Part shown: positions 5,830-8,072 of the stretch, piece by piece
Layout: every line of letters starts with the position of its first letter
Position numbering within the stretch: the stretch's first letter is position 1
Assembly: GCA_900770835.1 (NCBI GenBank)
Contig: CAAGLQ010000194.1
Span: 1 to 8,072, forward strand
Direction: 5' to 3'
Source of the DNA: an uncultured Parabacteroides sp.
Lineage (GTDB): Bacteria > Bacteroidota > Bacteroidia > Bacteroidales > Tannerellaceae
DNA: 8,072 nt
Translations under genes and position numbers: made by a program
Notes under the pieces: generated by a model
Database searches by the model: none
What the model saw: only the letters and a program-made list of their open reading frames with translations
Told to the model about the DNA's origin: nothing

Positions 5830-7248
5830 TTAAACGATCCGTAAGCATTTCACAGTGTGGGCATCTCGTAACACCAAGTAGCCGTCGGCATAGGCCATCG
5901 GTCCCCAGGCATCCACACCCTCCATGATGCGTTGTTGTTTCAGCAGCTTCATCGACTTCGCCTCGATGGCATAGACATAGAGCTCGCCATCCTCTTTGAA
6001 TACAAACAGTTTCTGGTTGATCACCAAATAGGGGCCTAAGCCGAAGCGCTCCTCACCGGAGGAGGTCCAGATTGGGTTGTGCAGGTCGTTGGGCGAGAAG
6101 CAGACCAACCGACTGCGCAGGCCTCCGCCATCTTTCGGCATGACACTGATGATCATGTTGTTGAACAGGATAGGTGTTTGTTGTTCGCTGGAGAGTCCCT
6201 TGTCCGCTTTGTATTGGTCGAGGAGTTTTGTGCTCCAAGAGGAGCCATTGTGATCGACTTGCAACAGCGCACCGCCTGTGCCATAACCAGCCACCAAGAA
6301 GATTTGGTTGTTAGAGAGACGCAGCGGAGAGGGGGCGATGACGGAGGGTTGCCATTGTTTGGTGTGCCAAAGCAGCGAGCCTATGTCTCCCTTCTCAGCC
6401 GAAATGCCACAGACACCGCCTACACCTACATAGACAAAGGTGCGTTTGCCGCCTAAAGTCATGGGCATCACCGAGGAGTGTGACATCTTGTAACCTACGC
6501 TGTTGGGGGTTTGCCAAAGCACCTCACCTGTCGCTATATCTACACCGGCTAATAAAGTCTTCTCACCGGCAGGTGCTAAGATCAACTGCCCGTTTTCCAC
6601 GCAGGGACATTGTCCCGTGTACCAGAAAGGTACCTCCGTACTGAATTGCTTATGCATGTCTAATCCCCATTTCATCTCACCAGTCACGGGATCGCAACAC
6701 ATCACATGTCCTTGTGGGCCGACTGTGATCACATAATCCTCTCCTACGACAGGGATGGTGCGGGAGAACCCGTGGTTGCGTTTCATCGGCACCCGGTACC
6801 AACGCCGCCACAGCTCTTGACCGCTCTCTAATGAGAAGCAACGCAGCGCATCGGAACTAAGTCCTTCATCGTAGTCAAGCACATAGACACGCCCTTTGTA
6901 GATGACCGGGGCAGCATGTCCCTCACCGGTATCAAAACTCCACAGTACCGGGTATTCCTCAGTGGAGGCTTGAATGGCCTCCGGACTCTCAACGATATTG
7001 TTGTGTGTCGCACCTCGGAAGTTAGGCCAAGCACCGGTCAATGCAGCTGGCGCTTCGTCACTGTATTTCATGAAATACTCCCCGATCACCACATCATCGG
7101 CCTTGCGTGCCAAACCCTCCGGGCGGTTATCGGCTCCCGGATTCTGAAGTGTCAGCTCTCGGGGGACATACAGATGCCAACCGATGAGCACGGCCGCATA
7201 GAAGCAGGCGGTGGTGAGGGTGATCCATACTGTTTTATTCTTTTTCAT
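5830..7248 (-). CDS. Signal-anchored PQQ-type beta-propeller protein
   Basis: 472 residues. Residues 1-6 are Lys-rich and residues 7-27 form one hydrophobic segment without a clear cleavage site, so I read it as an N-terminal anchor placing the rest in the periplasm. From about residue 74 (WPNFRGATHNN) to the end there are repeated propeller signatures of the PQQ/BamB-like type, in which an Asp and a Thr-Gly-Glu turn precede a Trp, such as DIATGEVLW (237-245) and DPVTGEMKW (186-194), plus LESGQELW (140-147). The length suits a seven- or eight-bladed propeller. Family members include quinoprotein dehydrogenases and purely structural scaffolds. I cannot identify PQQ- or calcium-binding residues, so cofactor binding is unproven. 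Cys occur at 184-185, 214 and 216. The gene starts inside the stop codon of the cyclase gene (ATGA) and is followed by a 36-bp gap. A scaffold or redox partner for the downstream ferredoxins is plausible but inferred. Confidence 0.85.
   Translation of the reverse strand: MKKNKTVWITLTTACFYAAVLIGWHLYVPRELTLQNPGADNRPEGLARKADDVVIGEYFMKYSDEAPAALTGAWPNFRGATHNNIVESPEAIQASTEEYPVLWSFDTGEGHAAPVIYKGRVYVLDYDEGLSSDALRCFSLESGQELWRRWYRVPMKRNHGFSRTIPVVGEDYVITVGPQGHVMCCDPVTGEMKWGLDMHKQFSTEVPFWYTGQCPCVENGQLILAPAGEKTLLAGVDIATGEVLWQTPNSVGYKMSHSSVMPMTLGGKRTFVYVGVGGVCGISAEKGDIGSLLWHTKQWQPSVIAPSPLRLSNNQIFLVAGYGTGGALLQVDHNGSSWSTKLLDQYKADKGLSSEQQTPILFNNMIISVMPKDGGGLRSRLVCFSPNDLHNPIWTSSGEERFGLGPYLVINQKLFVFKEDGELYVYAIEAKSMKLLKQQRIMEGVDAWGPMAYADGYLVLRDAHTVKCLRIV
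7245..7248 (-). promoter_or_regulatory. ATGA stop/start overlap between cyclase and propeller genes
   Basis: On the minus strand the TGA stop of the cyclase-like gene and the ATG of the propeller gene share two bases. No Shine-Dalgarno sequence is visible in the preceding 25 bases, so terminating ribosomes may restart here. This places the cyclase firmly in the same transcription and translation unit as the redox genes. Confidence 0.7.
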
Positions 7249-8072
7249 ACCGTTTCTGTTCGTTCATTATATCGTTTCAATTTCTTCAAGGCTTGTAACA
7301 CGAAGGTCAGGCTGTACAACTCCTCCGAATACCAAAGGCGCGCGAAGTAGAGACCGATGGGTTCCGCTTGCAGCCAAGTACCGTTTTGGTAACGCTGATA
7401 AAGCCAGTTGAATCCACGTTCGATAGCCGCTCGATCACTATCCGGATAGGAGGCCAACGCACTCAATGCCTTGGCGGTCAGCGTGACCTTCGAGGGAACT
7501 CCTTTCGCACCACCCCAACCGCCATCGCTGTTTTGAGCGGCAAGCAGGTACCGTACTCCTTTCGCCGCTAAAGTGGCCGCCAACGGTTCAGCGGAAGCGG
7601 AGAGATATTCGGTAGCGGTAGCCGTGCCATACACCGGTGATTGCTCATGTGGCTCATCCTGATCGCCAAACCAGAGCGGCCCCCATGCGCCATCAGCGGC
7701 TTGCGCCTTTTCCATCCAGCTCAATAGTCGTTGGATGCTTTGTCGGCAACGCTTTTGCAGCTCCATCGGTAAGGCCACCTGCCAGGATTCGAGGGCCAAC
7801 AGGGCATGGGCAGAGATGTCGGGACTGCTGCGGTCAAAAGGTAATTTTCCCCATCCCTTGCAGAAGGTGGGCATACCTCCATCCCGGTTTTGCAGGGCCA
7901 AAAGCCATTCAACACCATGTTCAACCTCTGGACAAGAGATCCCTTCCCGTAAAACGGAGAGGGCAACTAAGGCACCAGAGGTATCATCGGCATCAGGCAC
8001 AGCACCGGGCAAATCGCTCCATCCCCAACCGCCGGGACGTGCCCCTGTAAAGGGATGGGGATAGGTAAAGGC
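7245..8072 (-). CDS. Squalene-hopene cyclase-like class II terpene cyclase, C-terminal half (5' end off window)
   Basis: The reading frame is open to the window edge, so the start lies beyond 8072; 275 residues are visible. Near the visible N-terminus are RPGGWGW followed by PDADDTSGAL. The DADD is the DXDD motif whose Asp protonates squalene or a related polyprene in class II cyclases. Four QW-like repeats follow (visible residues about 61-67, 126-130, 180-186 and 229-233), typical of the alpha/alpha barrel. About 245 residues after DXDD matches the C-terminal half of squalene-hopene cyclases (about 630 residues), so some 350 residues are probably missing upstream. The end, LYFARLWYSEELY, differs from the aromatic active-site tail of classical hopene cyclases, so the product may not be hopene. 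Its TGA overlaps the next ATG in ATGA, suggesting translational coupling. An alternative is a non-enzymatic prenyltransferase-like barrel protein; the intact DXDD argues for catalysis. Confidence 0.85.
   Translation of the reverse strand, partial: AFTYPHPFTGARPGGWGWSDLPGAVPDADDTSGALVALSVLREGISCPEVEHGVEWLLALQNRDGGMPTFCKGWGKLPFDRSSPDISAHALLALESWQVALPMELQKRCRQSIQRLLSWMEKAQAADGAWGPLWFGDQDEPHEQSPVYGTATATEYLSASAEPLAATLAAKGVRYLLAAQNSDGGWGGAKGVPSKVTLTAKALSALASYPDSDRAAIERGFNWLYQRYQNGTWLQAEPIGLYFARLWYSEELYSLTFVLQALKKLKRYNERTETV
7983..7994 (-). other. DXDD catalytic acid motif of the terpene cyclase
   Basis: These four codons encode Asp-Ala-Asp-Asp, followed by Thr and preceded by Val-Pro. In squalene-hopene cyclases the DXDDT(A/S) segment supplies the general acid that starts polyene cyclisation. 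The upstream Gly-Gly-Trp-Gly-Trp block fits the family spacing, so the motif is unlikely to be a chance match. Confidence 0.85.

Noticed and set aside
6692..6699. Vicinal Cys 184-185 of the first PQQ-type propeller as the vicinal disulfide of methanol dehydrogenase
   Set aside because: The pair lies in a blade strand just before a DPVTGE turn, not in the loop expected over a PQQ site, and no other PQQ ligands were found.
8010..8012. TTG start giving a 255-residue cyclase-like protein
   Set aside because: The frame stays open to 8072 and the codons before it encode the family's GGWGW block, so this Leu is internal and the true start is off window.
213..8064. Many plus-strand open frames, up to 178 residues
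   Set aside because: All lie opposite well-supported minus-strand genes, have low-quality composition and no family motifs; they are antisense shadows.

Overview
The window is one tightly packed block of seven genes, all on the minus strand, so transcription runs from high to low coordinates. Both outer genes are cut by the window edges. The gaps inside the block are an ATGA overlap, 36 bp, 14 bp, 5 bp (after a start correction), an ATGA overlap and 1 bp. This looks like a single operon whose promoter lies beyond position 8072 and whose end lies before position 1. I see no RNA gene, mobile element, CRISPR array, terminator or promoter inside it. Base composition is moderately GC-rich (slightly above half by eye) and looks uniform, with no sign of a recent insertion.

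Layout in transcription order: (1) 8072-7245, C-terminal half of a squalene-hopene-cyclase-like class II terpene cyclase with an intact DXDD acid motif; (2) 7248-5830, a signal-anchored PQQ-type beta-propeller; (3) 5793-4750, an NHL/six-bladed-type propeller with a twin-arginine-like leader of the rarer RK form and Cys-rich sites; (4) 4735-4160, a Tat-exported ferredoxin with Cys ligands for four [4Fe-4S] clusters; (5) 4154-2871, a NapH/NosR-type polytopic membrane ferredoxin with two CX3CP motifs and two cytoplasmic [4Fe-4S] sites; (6) 2874-1069, a three-TM protein carrying a second PQQ-type propeller on a Pro/Glu/Ala/Thr-rich stalk; (7) 1067-1, a NuoE-NuoF (HydB-like) fusion, cut after the start of the flavin domain.

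Together the genes suggest an electron path across the cytoplasmic membrane. A cytoplasmic NADH-handling flavo-iron-sulfur protein (7) would exchange electrons with the cytoplasmic clusters of the membrane ferredoxin (5), which would pass them across the membrane to or from the periplasmic four-cluster ferredoxin (4). Three propeller proteins (2, 3, 6) sit on the outer face as scaffolds or as the real substrate or acceptor site. The cyclase-like gene points to a cyclised isoprenoid lipid connected with the system. The direction of flow and the terminal partner are not visible here. I know of no named pathway with this gene set. The assembly is inference; the domain assignments are well supported.

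The organism is probably an anaerobic Gram-negative of the Bacteroidota (Bacteroidales-like) or, less likely, the Planctomycetota/Verrucomicrobiota side. Reasons are the HydB-like NuoE-NuoF architecture, the 'FRG...NG' style of PQQ-like propeller, the near absence of Shine-Dalgarno sequences (one clear exception) and the periplasm-directed proteins. This taxonomic call is moderate at best.
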